The notes below the pieces were generated by a model that was not told the DNA's origin, ran no database searches, and saw only the letters and a program-made list of their open reading frames with translations. A DNA stretch of 64,000 nt from Gammaproteobacteria bacterium (GTDB lineage Bacteria; Pseudomonadota; Gammaproteobacteria; Steroidobacterales; Steroidobacteraceae). Shown here piece after piece: positions 18,459 to 27,199 of the stretch; position 1 is the stretch's first letter; every line of letters begins with the position of its first letter. The translations under genes and the position numbers were made by a program. Where the stretch lies: positions 48,809 to 112,808 of the forward strand of contig DAHXNE010000043.1 in assembly GCA_027366635.1 (NCBI GenBank). The letters are read 5' to 3'.

Positions 18459-18472
18459 TAGCGCATGCGCTA
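18459..18472. promoter_or_regulatory. Perfect 14-bp palindrome, candidate operator of the polysaccharide locus
   Basis: TAGCGCATGCGCTA is self-complementary and lies 137 bases before the start of the antiterminator gene. A two-fold symmetric site in a promoter region suggests a dimeric regulator. No -10/-35 pair could be assigned with confidence nearby. Confidence 0.4.
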
Positions 18473-18608
18473 ATGCCCTCCACTGTCGGGCCGCACTGTT
18501 GGCCGGACGGACGCGGACCGCGGATTTCGAATCGACAGGAAAGGACAGCGGCGGCCGCGCAGGATCGTTGCGGCGGTTTCGGCCGAAGAAACCGCAAGGG
18601 GCGAAGCC

Positions 18609-19193
18609 ATGGGAGACTCCGGCATGCAAACTGCGAACCTTCGGGCCGATATGCAACTCGATGACGCCGGCAGCGGGCCGCGCTCCGACCAGGCGCCACT
18701 GTGGCACGTATTGTGGACGCGCAGTAACTGCGAGCAGATCGTTCATGCCCAGCTGCGCGCCAAGGGGTATGAGTCACTTCTCCCCATGGTCGGCGCGTGG
18801 CACCACCGCTGCGGCATGCGCAGCTGGCGCACAACGCCGCTGTTCCCCGGCTATCTGTTCCTGCGTCACGTCATGGACAAATACAGCTACCTCGATGTGT
18901 GCACGGTGCGTGGACTGGTGCGGCTGCTCGGGGAGCGCTGGGACCGGCTGGCGGTCGTGCCCGACCGCCAGATCGAGTCGATTCGCACGGTGTTGCAGTC
19001 GGACGTGCCGGCCCGCCGCTACGGTTATCTGCGCGCCGGCCAGCTGGTGCGCATCGCCGCGGGTCCGCTCGCGAATGTCGAGGGCCGGCTGGTACGATCC
19101 GACCAGCGCAAGGGCCTCTTGGTGCTGTCCATTGAGCTGCTCAAACGCAGCGTGGCTGTTGAAGTCGACTGCAGCCTGGTTGTGCCGGCCTGA
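18609..19193 (+). CDS. RfaH/UpxY-like transcription antiterminator (NusG family)
   Basis: NusG paralogs placed first in polysaccharide operons keep RNA polymerase going through long gene clusters. The 194-residue product has an NGN domain at about residues 30-130 (LWHVLWTRSNCEQIVHAQL, TTPLFPGYLFLRH, VRGLVRLLG) and a C-terminal KOW domain (GQLVRIAAGPLANVEGRLV). The longer UpxY/RfaH-like N-terminus and the location at the head of a 28-kb exopolysaccharide locus distinguish it from housekeeping NusG. The ATG at 18609 has AGGGG upstream. The next gene starts immediately after its stop. Confidence 0.85.
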   Translation: MGDSGMQTANLRADMQLDDAGSGPRSDQAPLWHVLWTRSNCEQIVHAQLRAKGYESLLPMVGAWHHRCGMRSWRTTPLFPGYLFLRHVMDKYSYLDVCTVRGLVRLLGERWDRLAVVPDRQIESIRTVLQSDVPARRYGYLRAGQLVRIAAGPLANVEGRLVRSDQRKGLLVLSIELLKRSVAVEVDCSLVVPA

Positions 19194-20432
19194 ATGGCGC
19201 GCATCGAATCCATGGCTGCGCACACGCGCCAGCGCAATCCGGCGCGTTGGCGCCGCTTGAGCGCCGCGTTGGTGGCACTGGCCGGCGGGTGGCCGGCCGT
19301 GGCGCTCGCGCAGACGCGCTACTCGTTCACACCGTCGGTGGCGATCGGCGGACTGTACGACGACAACGTCTTCGAGACGCCCACGCAGCCCAGGTCCGAC
19401 TGGCTGGTGCGCGTGAGTCCGGCATTGGCGGGGTCGCTACGGTCTCCCAAGCTCGATCTCAGCGGGTTTGTCAGCGTTGATATGGAGCGCTACGCACGCT
19501 ACAAACAGCTTGACAGCCTGCAGGCGCGCAAGAGCGCCGGGCTGAATGCCGTGTACCGTCCGACCCAGCGTCTGAGCCTGGATATGGTCGGAGACTACGA
19601 CGAATCCAACACCCCGGGCGAGCTGACCACCGCCGGCGGCCTGTTGCTGGGCCGGGAAGGCGCGAAAATCTACGTGCTGCAACCGTCGCTGACCTACCGG
19701 GTCACACGCCTGACAACGGCAACGGCTTCGTTCGCGGTGCTGCACGAGTCGCTGCAAACCGGGTTCGAAGGCAGCGAGCGCAGCGCGCGGCTGGGCGGCG
19801 CGCGGCGGATCACCGAGCGCAGCACGCTGCTGCTCAGCCTGCAGGACAGCCGCTTTGAGTTCACCGGCACCGCGCGGGTGTTCGACTCGCGCACGGTGCT
19901 GGCCGGCTGGAAGTACGAACTGGCGCCGAACGCCACTCTGAAGCTGCAGGCCGGGGCCCGGGACACCGATGGGCGGTACTCGGCGGACGCGCGGGCGATG
20001 GTGGACGGCAAGACACCACATACGGCGTGGGCGCTCGACCTGCGCCGCACCGTGGGAACGCTCCTCGGGGTGGTCGGCCCGGTCGACGAGAACACGGCCA
20101 CGGCGAGCTTCGCGTATTGGCCCACACGCGCGCTCAGCTTCGAGGTGCTGCCGGCCTACCTCTCGGAGCGGACCACCGGAACGAATCTGTCGGTCCGCGA
20201 GCTGCAGCTGCGGGTTTCGTACCGCATCGACCGTCGGGTCTCGGTGGTCGGCTGGGATCAGTTCGATGAACAGGATGGAGTGCTCGGGGGATCGCGCCAC
20301 GAGCGGATCTCCCAGAACATGGTGTTCGTGGGCTTTGTGCTGAACTTCGGCAGCGCGCGCGAGACACGCCTGCAGGCGGTTACCACGCCGCCGGACTGGC
20401 TGTTGCCCGAGCCGCCGCCGATTCGCCAATGA
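19194..20432 (+). CDS. Outer-membrane beta-barrel protein of the polysaccharide locus
   Basis: The 412-residue product has a signal peptide (cleavage likely after VALAQ) and then alternating beta strands rich in Tyr, Arg and Ser. It begins TRYSFTPSVAIGGLYDDNVFET, a pattern typical of exopolysaccharide-associated porin-like proteins found in exosortase-type loci, and ends in MVFVGFVLNFG with a terminal strand. It probably forms or assists the outer-membrane exit route together with the short Wza protein, whose start overlaps this stop (ATGA). No enzymatic motif is visible. Confidence 0.75.
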   Translation: MARIESMAAHTRQRNPARWRRLSAALVALAGGWPAVALAQTRYSFTPSVAIGGLYDDNVFETPTQPRSDWLVRVSPALAGSLRSPKLDLSGFVSVDMERYARYKQLDSLQARKSAGLNAVYRPTQRLSLDMVGDYDESNTPGELTTAGGLLLGREGAKIYVLQPSLTYRVTRLTTATASFAVLHESLQTGFEGSERSARLGGARRITERSTLLLSLQDSRFEFTGTARVFDSRTVLAGWKYELAPNATLKLQAGARDTDGRYSADARAMVDGKTPHTAWALDLRRTVGTLLGVVGPVDENTATASFAYWPTRALSFEVLPAYLSERTTGTNLSVRELQLRVSYRIDRRVSVVGWDQFDEQDGVLGGSRHERISQNMVFVGFVLNFGSARETRLQAVTTPPDWLLPEPPPIRQ

Positions 20433-21043
20433 GGTCGGCAACCGTTATGCGCTGGACACGGTTAACTATCATGCTGTTGGCACTGATCGCCTCGATCGCG
20501 ATCGGCGGATGCGCGAGCGATGGCGCCGTCACCATCGCCGCGTGCGCGCACGATGCGTGCGGCCCGGTGCCGTATCGGATCGGACCGGGTGACGTGCTGC
20601 AGGTATCGGTCTGGAAGAACCCGCAACTCGACCGCACCGAACCGGTGCGGCCGGGCGGAAAAATATCGTTGCCATTGCTCAATGATGTGCGGGCGGCCGG
20701 CCTGACGCCGATGCAGCTGCGCGACAAGATCAACGCAAGACTGACCCATTTCCTCACCGATCCGCAGGTTACGGTGACGGTAATTGCGGTGCACAGCCTG
20801 GCCGTATCCGTGTTGGGACAAGTGCGGCACCCCGGTAGATATCACTTTTCCGCGCAGCCTTCGGTGCTCGAGGCGCTGGCCGCGGCGGGCGGCCTCACCC
20901 CGTTCGCCGATTCGAGCGAGATCGTGATCATCCGCCGCGACGGCAGCCGGACCGAGCGGATTCCATACGATTATCCGCGGATGGTAGCCGCCGGTGGAAG
21001 CGTCGTGCTGCTGCGTCCCAACGACGTCGTCGTGGTTCCCTGA
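20429..21043 (+). CDS. Polysaccharide export lipoprotein (Wza family)
   Basis: This outer-membrane/periplasmic protein exports exopolysaccharide. The 204-residue product has a lipoprotein signal with lipobox IGGC near residue 28. It has a poly_export domain (YRIGPGDVLQVSVWKNPQL) and one SLBB domain (VSVLGQVRHPGRYHF). It is half the length of Escherichia coli Wza and lacks the C-terminal membrane helix, like the short export proteins of exosortase-type loci, which rely on a separate barrel. That barrel is presumably the preceding gene. Confidence 0.88.
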   Translation: MRSATVMRWTRLTIMLLALIASIAIGGCASDGAVTIAACAHDACGPVPYRIGPGDVLQVSVWKNPQLDRTEPVRPGGKISLPLLNDVRAAGLTPMQLRDKINARLTHFLTDPQVTVTVIAVHSLAVSVLGQVRHPGRYHFSAQPSVLEALAAAGGLTPFADSSEIVIIRRDGSRTERIPYDYPRMVAAGGSVVLLRPNDVVVVP

Positions 21044-21058
21044 TTGGAAATCGAGCTC

Positions 21059-22564
21059 ATGCCGCACGGTCATCGCAATACAGCAACTACCGGTCAGATT
21101 GGCGCTCTGTGGGCCAGGCGCAAGTGGCTCGCGCTGAGTGTGTTCGTCGTGGTGTTCGCCGCCATGGCCGCGCTGGTCGCGACACTGCCGAGCCTGTACC
21201 GGGCCACGGCCACCGTCCTGGTCAATCCGTACCAGGCGCAGGCGAGTCTGATCAAGCGCGATGGACCGCAAAGTCTCAACGCGCGCGTGCAGATGATCTC
21301 TCAGCAGATATTGAGTCGGCGGCGCCTGCAGCGGCTCATCGAGCGTTTCAATCTGTACGCGCGGCTGCGGCGCGGCGGGTCGATGGCGGCGGCCGTGGCC
21401 CGCATGCGCAAGGACATCCGGTTCGTACCGGAACAAACGGGCGGGCGGTATGGGCGCTCGTCAACCGTCGCGTTCACGCTCAGTTACCAAGGCTGGCGGC
21501 CGCGGGTTGCGGCGCAGGTAACCAACGCGCTCGCGATGTACTACCTGCGGGCCAACACCAGCATCGTGCATACCGAAGCGCTCGCGACGACCGAGGCGCT
21601 GCGGGCGCAGCTGCAGCCGGTGGTGCGCAAACTGGACGCGCAACAGGCCCGGATAGACGCGTTCAAGACTCGCCACAATGGCGAGCTTCCTGATCAGGAG
21701 AAGGTCGATCTGAGCACGTTGAACCGTCTCAACGAGGAGCTGCAAACGGACCGCGGGACGCAGATGAGCGCCATCGGCATCCGCCAGAGGATTCTGAGCG
21801 AGATGAGCCGCGAGGGGGCATCGCTCGGTCAGCTGGAGCGGCGACTGACCCGGTTGCGTACGCAGTACACCGGCAGCTATCCGGACGTCGTGCGCCTGCA
21901 GGCGAAGATCGCGGCGTTGCGTGCCGAGCGGTCCACTCATCCGGTCAGCGGCGGATTGCATCGTCGCCTGGCGCGGATCGACGGCGAGATCACCGGTCTG
22001 CGCGCCCAGGACGTGCGGCTGCGGGCCGCGATCGGGCGGTACCAACGGCAGCTCGATCGTGTCCCGATCGTGGGTCAGCAGCTGCAGGCGCTCACCCGCG
22101 GCTACGCCGAGACGCGGGATGTGTACGCGAACCTGCTGCGCCAGTTCGAGGCGGCGCATGCGCTCAGCACCACCGAGAGCGGCTCGAGCGGGCTGTTTCA
22201 GATTCTCGACGGCGCGCGCGCACCGGCTGCGCCGTTCGCCCCGGCGCGCGTGCGCTTGCTGTTCATGGGTTTAGTGTTGGCTCTGGCGGTGGCCGCGTGC
22301 GCGGTGTTCGCGCGCGAACAGTTCGATACGTCATTTCACACCGTTGATGAGCTGCGCACGTTTGCGCGGGTGCCGGTATTGGCGCAGATCCCGCGGGTGA
22401 TGTCGCCGGGCGACAATTGGCGGCGTTACGTCCGGGGTTGCATGCTGACGGGCGTCACGGCTATGGCACTGGTGACGGCGGTTGCGCTTGGCTATCGGCT
22501 CGGACATGGCAATCAGCAGCTGGTTTGGATGATCGCCAAGCACGAGCACAAATCGACTGCCTGA
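21059..22564 (+). CDS. Polysaccharide chain-length determinant (Wzc/Wzz-like co-polymerase)
   Basis: This inner-membrane co-polymerase controls chain length. The roughly 500-residue product has membrane helix 1 at about residues 24-44, a Wzz motif (LYRATATVLVNPYQA), a long coiled-coil periplasmic region with many Arg/Gln/Leu heptads, and a second helix near 405. A third C-terminal helix near 470 is also present. The kinase domain is missing and is provided by the next gene. The ATG at 21059 is preferred; a TTG at 21044 directly after the wza stop would add five residues. Confidence 0.85.
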   Translation: MPHGHRNTATTGQIGALWARRKWLALSVFVVVFAAMAALVATLPSLYRATATVLVNPYQAQASLIKRDGPQSLNARVQMISQQILSRRRLQRLIERFNLYARLRRGGSMAAAVARMRKDIRFVPEQTGGRYGRSSTVAFTLSYQGWRPRVAAQVTNALAMYYLRANTSIVHTEALATTEALRAQLQPVVRKLDAQQARIDAFKTRHNGELPDQEKVDLSTLNRLNEELQTDRGTQMSAIGIRQRILSEMSREGASLGQLERRLTRLRTQYTGSYPDVVRLQAKIAALRAERSTHPVSGGLHRRLARIDGEITGLRAQDVRLRAAIGRYQRQLDRVPIVGQQLQALTRGYAETRDVYANLLRQFEAAHALSTTESGSSGLFQILDGARAPAAPFAPARVRLLFMGLVLALAVAACAVFAREQFDTSFHTVDELRTFARVPVLAQIPRVMSPGDNWRRYVRGCMLTGVTAMALVTAVALGYRLGHGNQQLVWMIAKHEHKSTA

Positions 22565-22620
22565 GGGCGCGCGGCGCCCTGCTGGACTCCATCCCATGCA
22601 TTGTGTCAGGAAGGTAGATC

Positions 22621-23466
22621 GTGGATAGCGCAAGCACTATATCCCAGGATTCGTCGATTACAGCCCGATATCGCTCCGGCGCCCGCCCTAGCGCGCGTGA
22701 ACTGCGGCGAATTGACCGCCATCTGGTCAGTCTGGTGGCCCCGGATTCGTTCGAAGCGGAGCAGTACCGGCGATTACGGCACGTGATCGAGGAGCTGCGC
22801 ACCGGGACGGGAGGCAGCGTCGCGGCGGTCAGCAGTCCGATCGCCGGCGACGGCAAGTCGGTCACCTCGATCAATCTCGCCGGCGCGCTCGCGCAGGATC
22901 GGTTCGCCAAGGTCTGCATGATCGATTGCGACCTGCGCCGGCATTCGACCAGCCTGTGTCAATCGTTTGACTCGCGGTTCTCGGATGCGCAGGGCTTGAC
23001 CGATGTGGTGATCAACCGGGCGATTTCGCTCGACAACGTACTGGTGCAGTTGCCGGCATTCAATCTGGCGATCATTCCGACCGGGCAGCATCAGATCGGG
23101 CCGTACGAGGTGCTCAGATCCCGTCGTTTCAGCGAGATCGTGCAGGAGGCCCGGCGCCGTTTCGACTACATAATCGTGGACACCCCGCCGATCGTCGCGT
23201 TGTCGGACTGCAAGCTGATCGAGAAGTGGGTCGATGGGTTCGTGCTGGTGGTGGCGGCGCACCATACCCCGCGGCGGTTTCTCAAGGAGGCGCTTGCGGC
23301 GCTCGACCGGCGCAAGCTGCTCGGGGTGGTCTTCAACTGCAGCGATCAGGTTTCGGCGCGCTATTACGGCTACGAGCATTACTACGGTGGAAAAGGCCGG
23401 GGCCGGCGCAGTGCACCGGGCGTAACTGGCTGGCGGGCGCCGAACGCCGCGCCCTCGGACCGCTAG
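22621..23466 (+). CDS. Tyrosine autokinase (BY-kinase, CpsD/EpsG type)
   Basis: This cytoplasmic bacterial tyrosine kinase is thought to couple polymer length to the co-polymerase. The 281-residue product has a Walker A variant SPIAGDGKSVTS, a Walker A' CMIDCDLRR and Walker B YIIVDTPPI. It ends in a tyrosine cluster (YYGYEHYYGG), the usual autophosphorylation site. The N-terminal RRIDRHLVSLVAPDSFEAE resembles kinases of exosortase-associated loci. The GTG start has AGGAAGG upstream. Confidence 0.9.
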   Translation: MDSASTISQDSSITARYRSGARPSARELRRIDRHLVSLVAPDSFEAEQYRRLRHVIEELRTGTGGSVAAVSSPIAGDGKSVTSINLAGALAQDRFAKVCMIDCDLRRHSTSLCQSFDSRFSDAQGLTDVVINRAISLDNVLVQLPAFNLAIIPTGQHQIGPYEVLRSRRFSEIVQEARRRFDYIIVDTPPIVALSDCKLIEKWVDGFVLVVAAHHTPRRFLKEALAALDRRKLLGVVFNCSDQVSARYYGYEHYYGGKGRGRRSAPGVTGWRAPNAAPSDR

Positions 23467-23497
23467 CCGGCGTGTGTCGGTGGGCAGGAATAGCACA

Positions 23498-24556
23498 GTG
23501 AGATCGCGGTTGCTGATCCTCGGAGCCAACGCATTGGCGCGCGAGCTGATGGGACAGATGATGTCGCGGCCGAATTGTGGCCATGCGGTGGTCGGTATGA
23601 TCAGTGACGAGGAGCGCGCCACGGTCGGTGATCTGCGCCGTCTCATCCGTGTCTACGAGCCTGATGAGATCATCGTTGCCGCTCCTGAGCGGCTCGGAAG
23701 CTATCCGCTTGACCCGCTGATCGAGGCCCAGATGCATAAAGTTGCCCGGGTGCAGAGCGCGCCTGAATTCTACGAGCGTCTGACGGGCAAGCTGTGTCTT
23801 GAAGCGCTGAACGCCCATGCCGTGCTCTTTACCCGGCAGTTTCACCCGGGCCGGGTGCGCCAGGGGCTCGCGCACGCACTGAGCGTGCTGTGCGCGGCGC
23901 TCGGTGTGGTGGCTTGTTTGCCGTTCATGGCGGTGCTCGCGCTGCTGATCAAGCTCGATTCGCGCGGTCCGGTGCTGTTCGTTCAGGAGCGCTGCGGGCG
24001 CAACGGCCAGACGTTCAAGCTGTTGAAGTTCCGGACGATGCGAGCCGATCTGCCGGCCAAGTCCGAGTGGGAACGGGATAACGGCGAGCGTATCACGCGG
24101 GTCGGCCGGTGGCTGCGCAAGTATCGCCTGGATGAGTTGCCGCAGTTCCTCAACGTGCTGCGTGGCGACATGAACCTCGTCGGTCCGCGGCCGCATCCCA
24201 CCACGAGTCGCGACCTCATCGCGCTCGTGGCCCGCAACATGCCCGAACAGGGCGATCCAATCCCGTACTACTCGCTGCGGCTCGCTGTTCGGCCCGGCAT
24301 GACCGGCTGGGCCCAGATCCGCTACAAATATGCCAACGGTCTGGGTGAGGAGGTCGAGAAGCTCCGCTACGACCTCTACTACATCAAACATTACGGGCTG
24401 CTGCTCGATCTGCGCATCGCGCTCGAGACAATCCGGGTCGTGCTGTTCGGGCATCGGGCGCCGGAGGCGGTGCTGGCGCGCCGGCATGGCGCGCCCGCGG
24501 CCCGGCCGGGCGCCGAGCCGCTCGAAGCGCCGCTCGCCTCCCTGTCGCGCCGATAG
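23498..24556 (+). CDS. Undecaprenyl-phosphate sugar phosphotransferase (initiating transferase)
   Basis: This enzyme starts the repeat unit by moving a sugar-1-phosphate to undecaprenyl phosphate. The product has a Rossmann-like N-terminal domain (SRLLILGANALAREL), one membrane helix near residues 130-155, and the conserved C-terminal transferase domain. Motifs are QERCGRNGQTFKLLKFRTM, RKYRLDELPQFLNVLRGDM, VGPRPHP and RPGMTGWAQI. The four extra N-terminal helices of WbaP-type enzymes are missing. The GTG at 23498 has AGGA upstream; a GTG at 23474 is an alternative start. Confidence 0.92.
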   Translation: MRSRLLILGANALARELMGQMMSRPNCGHAVVGMISDEERATVGDLRRLIRVYEPDEIIVAAPERLGSYPLDPLIEAQMHKVARVQSAPEFYERLTGKLCLEALNAHAVLFTRQFHPGRVRQGLAHALSVLCAALGVVACLPFMAVLALLIKLDSRGPVLFVQERCGRNGQTFKLLKFRTMRADLPAKSEWERDNGERITRVGRWLRKYRLDELPQFLNVLRGDMNLVGPRPHPTTSRDLIALVARNMPEQGDPIPYYSLRLAVRPGMTGWAQIRYKYANGLGEEVEKLRYDLYYIKHYGLLLDLRIALETIRVVLFGHRAPEAVLARRHGAPAARPGAEPLEAPLASLSRR

Positions 24557-24566
24557 ATAACGCCCG

Positions 24567-25961
24567 ATGTCCGATTCACCGCGCATGGTCGCTCCCTGGC
24601 CCGCCGGCCGGCGGGGCCGGTTGCGCGCACGAGACGGCGCCTCGGCGCGCGCCACGGCGGTCTCGAGCCGCTGGCCGTTTCGTTTCCTGCTTGCGTTCAC
24701 GGTGGTGCTGGTACTCGCGCCGCAGGCGTTCATCACGCCGTTGCGCCCGCTGCATCTGGCGCTGGTGAGCGTGGTACTCGCGGCGTTGGTCTATGCATCC
24801 GATCGGATCGCGCGCGGTGAGCCGGTGTTGCCGCTGACGCGCGCGACGAATCTGTCGCTGGGACTGCTCGCCCTGGCGGTCGGCACACTGCCGGTGGCGA
24901 TCTGGCCGGCCGGCAGTCTGCACGACCTGACCAAGCTATATTTGAAGGTGCTGATCGTGTTCTGGCTGCTGGCAAACGTGGTGGATTCGGTGCCGAAGCT
25001 GCGCACGGTGGCCGTATTGCTGACCGGGATGTCCGTGGTTCTAGCGCTGAGCGGCATCGCGAGCTTCTTCACCGGCGGCTTCGCCAGCGAGGAATTGACC
25101 CACGGACTCAGCCGGATCGTCGGCTATCGGGCGCCGCTCACGGCCAATCCGAACGATCTGGCGCTGATGCTCAATCTGTTGCTGCCGCTGGCGGTGGCGC
25201 TGTTCCTGGACAGCCGGCGACCGATGTGGCGCCTGGCTTTACTGCTGTGCATGTGCTTCGACGTGGTCGCGATCATCGCCACCTACTCGCGGGGCGGATT
25301 TCTCGTCCTCGCCTGCATTGGCGCGGTGTATCTGTGGAAGCTGTACCGGCGCGGCCGGCGGACACCGGCCATCGTGGCCGCGCTGACCATGCTCATGGCG
25401 CTGCCCTTGCTGCCGGGAGCGTACATGGCGCGTCTGAGTACGGTAACGGATTTGCACGGCGGGCCGACCAATTCGGTGCACGCCCGCTGGGCCGACATGA
25501 AGGCCGCCGCCGACTACGCGATGTACCACCCGCTGATTGGCGCCGGCTTAGGTATGGACATCCTGGCGCTGAACGAGGTCCGCGGCCCGACGTGGAAGAA
25601 GGTTCACGACGTCTATTTGCAGTATGCCGTCGAGCTTGGGCTGCCCGGACTTCTGTTGTTTCTGCTGCTGCTGCGCGAATGCCTTCGGTGCGCGGCCGAG
25701 GCCGAGCGTCTGGCACGCGCGGATCAGACGCTGGGCCGTCTGGCCGAGGGGCTGAAGGTGAGCCTGATCGCTTTCACGGTCGCCGCGGTGTTTTATCCGG
25801 ACGCATATGAGTTCTATTTTTATTACATCGCCGGCCTTGCGCTCGCGGCCTATTCGATCGCGCTGCGCTCGTCCGCGCGCCGCCGGCTGGGCACGAGTCG
25901 GCGACAAGCGCGCTCCTCGGGCCCGGCCGAACACGCTCACGAGGTGATCGGTGGCGGATGA
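24567..25961 (+). CDS. O-antigen ligase/polymerase family membrane protein
   Basis: This is a Wzy/WaaL-type inner-membrane protein that polymerises or transfers repeat units. The 464 residues contain about ten to twelve membrane helices. The family core lies around residue 230 (IIATYSRGGFLVL), and the large periplasmic loop holds VHDVYLQYAVELGLPG, equivalent to the HNxYL region. Polymerase and ligase cannot be told apart from sequence. As the only such protein in the locus, it is most likely the polymerase. Confidence 0.82.
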   Translation: MSDSPRMVAPWPAGRRGRLRARDGASARATAVSSRWPFRFLLAFTVVLVLAPQAFITPLRPLHLALVSVVLAALVYASDRIARGEPVLPLTRATNLSLGLLALAVGTLPVAIWPAGSLHDLTKLYLKVLIVFWLLANVVDSVPKLRTVAVLLTGMSVVLALSGIASFFTGGFASEELTHGLSRIVGYRAPLTANPNDLALMLNLLLPLAVALFLDSRRPMWRLALLLCMCFDVVAIIATYSRGGFLVLACIGAVYLWKLYRRGRRTPAIVAALTMLMALPLLPGAYMARLSTVTDLHGGPTNSVHARWADMKAAADYAMYHPLIGAGLGMDILALNEVRGPTWKKVHDVYLQYAVELGLPGLLLFLLLLRECLRCAAEAERLARADQTLGRLAEGLKVSLIAFTVAAVFYPDAYEFYFYYIAGLALAAYSIALRSSARRRLGTSRRQARSSGPAEHAHEVIGGG

Positions 25962-27177
25962 CAGCGCACAGTCGGACGACGCGGAGCGGATTCGCCTGTG
26001 CACGTTCCTTACGCTGTTCGGCGTCGGCGGCACCGAGAAACAGGTGGTGGCGCTGCTGCGCGGAGTCGACCGGTCGGTGTTCGAGCCGAAGCTGCGCTGC
26101 CTGCGCCGCTGGGGGCCGCTGCTCGAGGAACTCGAGAGCGAGTACGGCCCGATAGCGGAGTACCCGATTGAAAATTTGTATTCGCCGCGGACGCTGCGCC
26201 AGCAGATCCGGCTGGCGTGCGGGCTGCGCCGCAGCGGCGTGCAGGTTCTGCACAGCTACAACTTCTATGCCAACGTGTTCAGCGTGCCGGCGGCGAAATT
26301 GGCCGGCGTGCCCTGCGTGATTGCCTCGATCCGCGACATGGGGATCTATCTGACACCCAGGCAGCAGTACGTGCACAGGCTCGCCTGCCGGTTTGCTGAC
26401 CGGGTGGTGGTCAATGCCGATGCGATCAAGAGCTGGCTGGTCGGGCAGGGCTACCGGGCCGAACGTATCACCGTGATTCCAAACGGTGTCGATATCGCCA
26501 GGTTCGGCCGCGCCCCGGGGCTCGAGGACCTGCAACTGCGGGCCGAGCTGGGCGTGCCACGCAATGCCCAGCTGGTGGTGTTGCTGGCGCGGCTGCATCC
26601 GGACAAGGGCATTGACCAGTTCCTGCGCGCCGCTGCGCGCATCAGCGGCCGCTTTCCGCGCGCGTATTTTCTGATTGTGGGTGAGGCCTTCAGCGGCCGT
26701 GGCGAGTCGCTGCGGCGGGATGTCGAGTACCCGCGGCGGCTGCTGGAACAGGCGCAACGGCTCGGTATCGCGTCGCGGGTACGGTTGACCGGCTTCATCG
26801 CGGATGTGCCCCGGTTACTCGCTCAAACCGCGCTGTCGGTACTGCCGTCATTGAGCGAAGGACTGTCGAATACGCTGCTGGAGTCGATGGCCGCCGCGGC
26901 ACCGGTGGTCGCCACCCGCGTCGGCGGCGCGATCGAGGCGATCAGCGACGGTGAGCATGGGCGGCTGGTCGCGCCGGGCGACGAGCCGGCGCTGGCCGGC
27001 GCCATGGCGGGCCTGCTTGCCGACCCGCAACTGGCGCGGCGGCTGGGCGCGCGGGCGCGCGAGCGGATCGCGCAGCGCTATTCGCTCGAGCGCATGGTTG
27101 CCGCGACCCAGGACCTGTATCTGAGCATGCTCACGCGCCGAAGTCGCAAGGCGCGCGCGAGCATCGCGCTGCCCTGA
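25951..27177 (+). CDS. Glycosyltransferase family 4
   Basis: This is a GT-B retaining glycosyltransferase of 408 residues. The N-terminal lobe has FGVGGTEKQVVALL (about 22-35) and VLHSYNFYANVF. The C-terminal lobe has VIPNGVDIARFG, LARLHPDKGID and the nucleotide-sugar site SLSEGLSNTLLESMA with the conserved ExxxxxE pattern. The sugar donor is unknown. The GTG start overlaps the ligase gene by 11 bases and has a GAGG ribosome site. Confidence 0.9.
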   Translation: MADDSAQSDDAERIRLCTFLTLFGVGGTEKQVVALLRGVDRSVFEPKLRCLRRWGPLLEELESEYGPIAEYPIENLYSPRTLRQQIRLACGLRRSGVQVLHSYNFYANVFSVPAAKLAGVPCVIASIRDMGIYLTPRQQYVHRLACRFADRVVVNADAIKSWLVGQGYRAERITVIPNGVDIARFGRAPGLEDLQLRAELGVPRNAQLVVLLARLHPDKGIDQFLRAAARISGRFPRAYFLIVGEAFSGRGESLRRDVEYPRRLLEQAQRLGIASRVRLTGFIADVPRLLAQTALSVLPSLSEGLSNTLLESMAAAAPVVATRVGGAIEAISDGEHGRLVAPGDEPALAGAMAGLLADPQLARRLGARARERIAQRYSLERMVAATQDLYLSMLTRRSRKARASIALP

Positions 27178-27199
27178 CGGCAACCGACCGGAGATCGCC

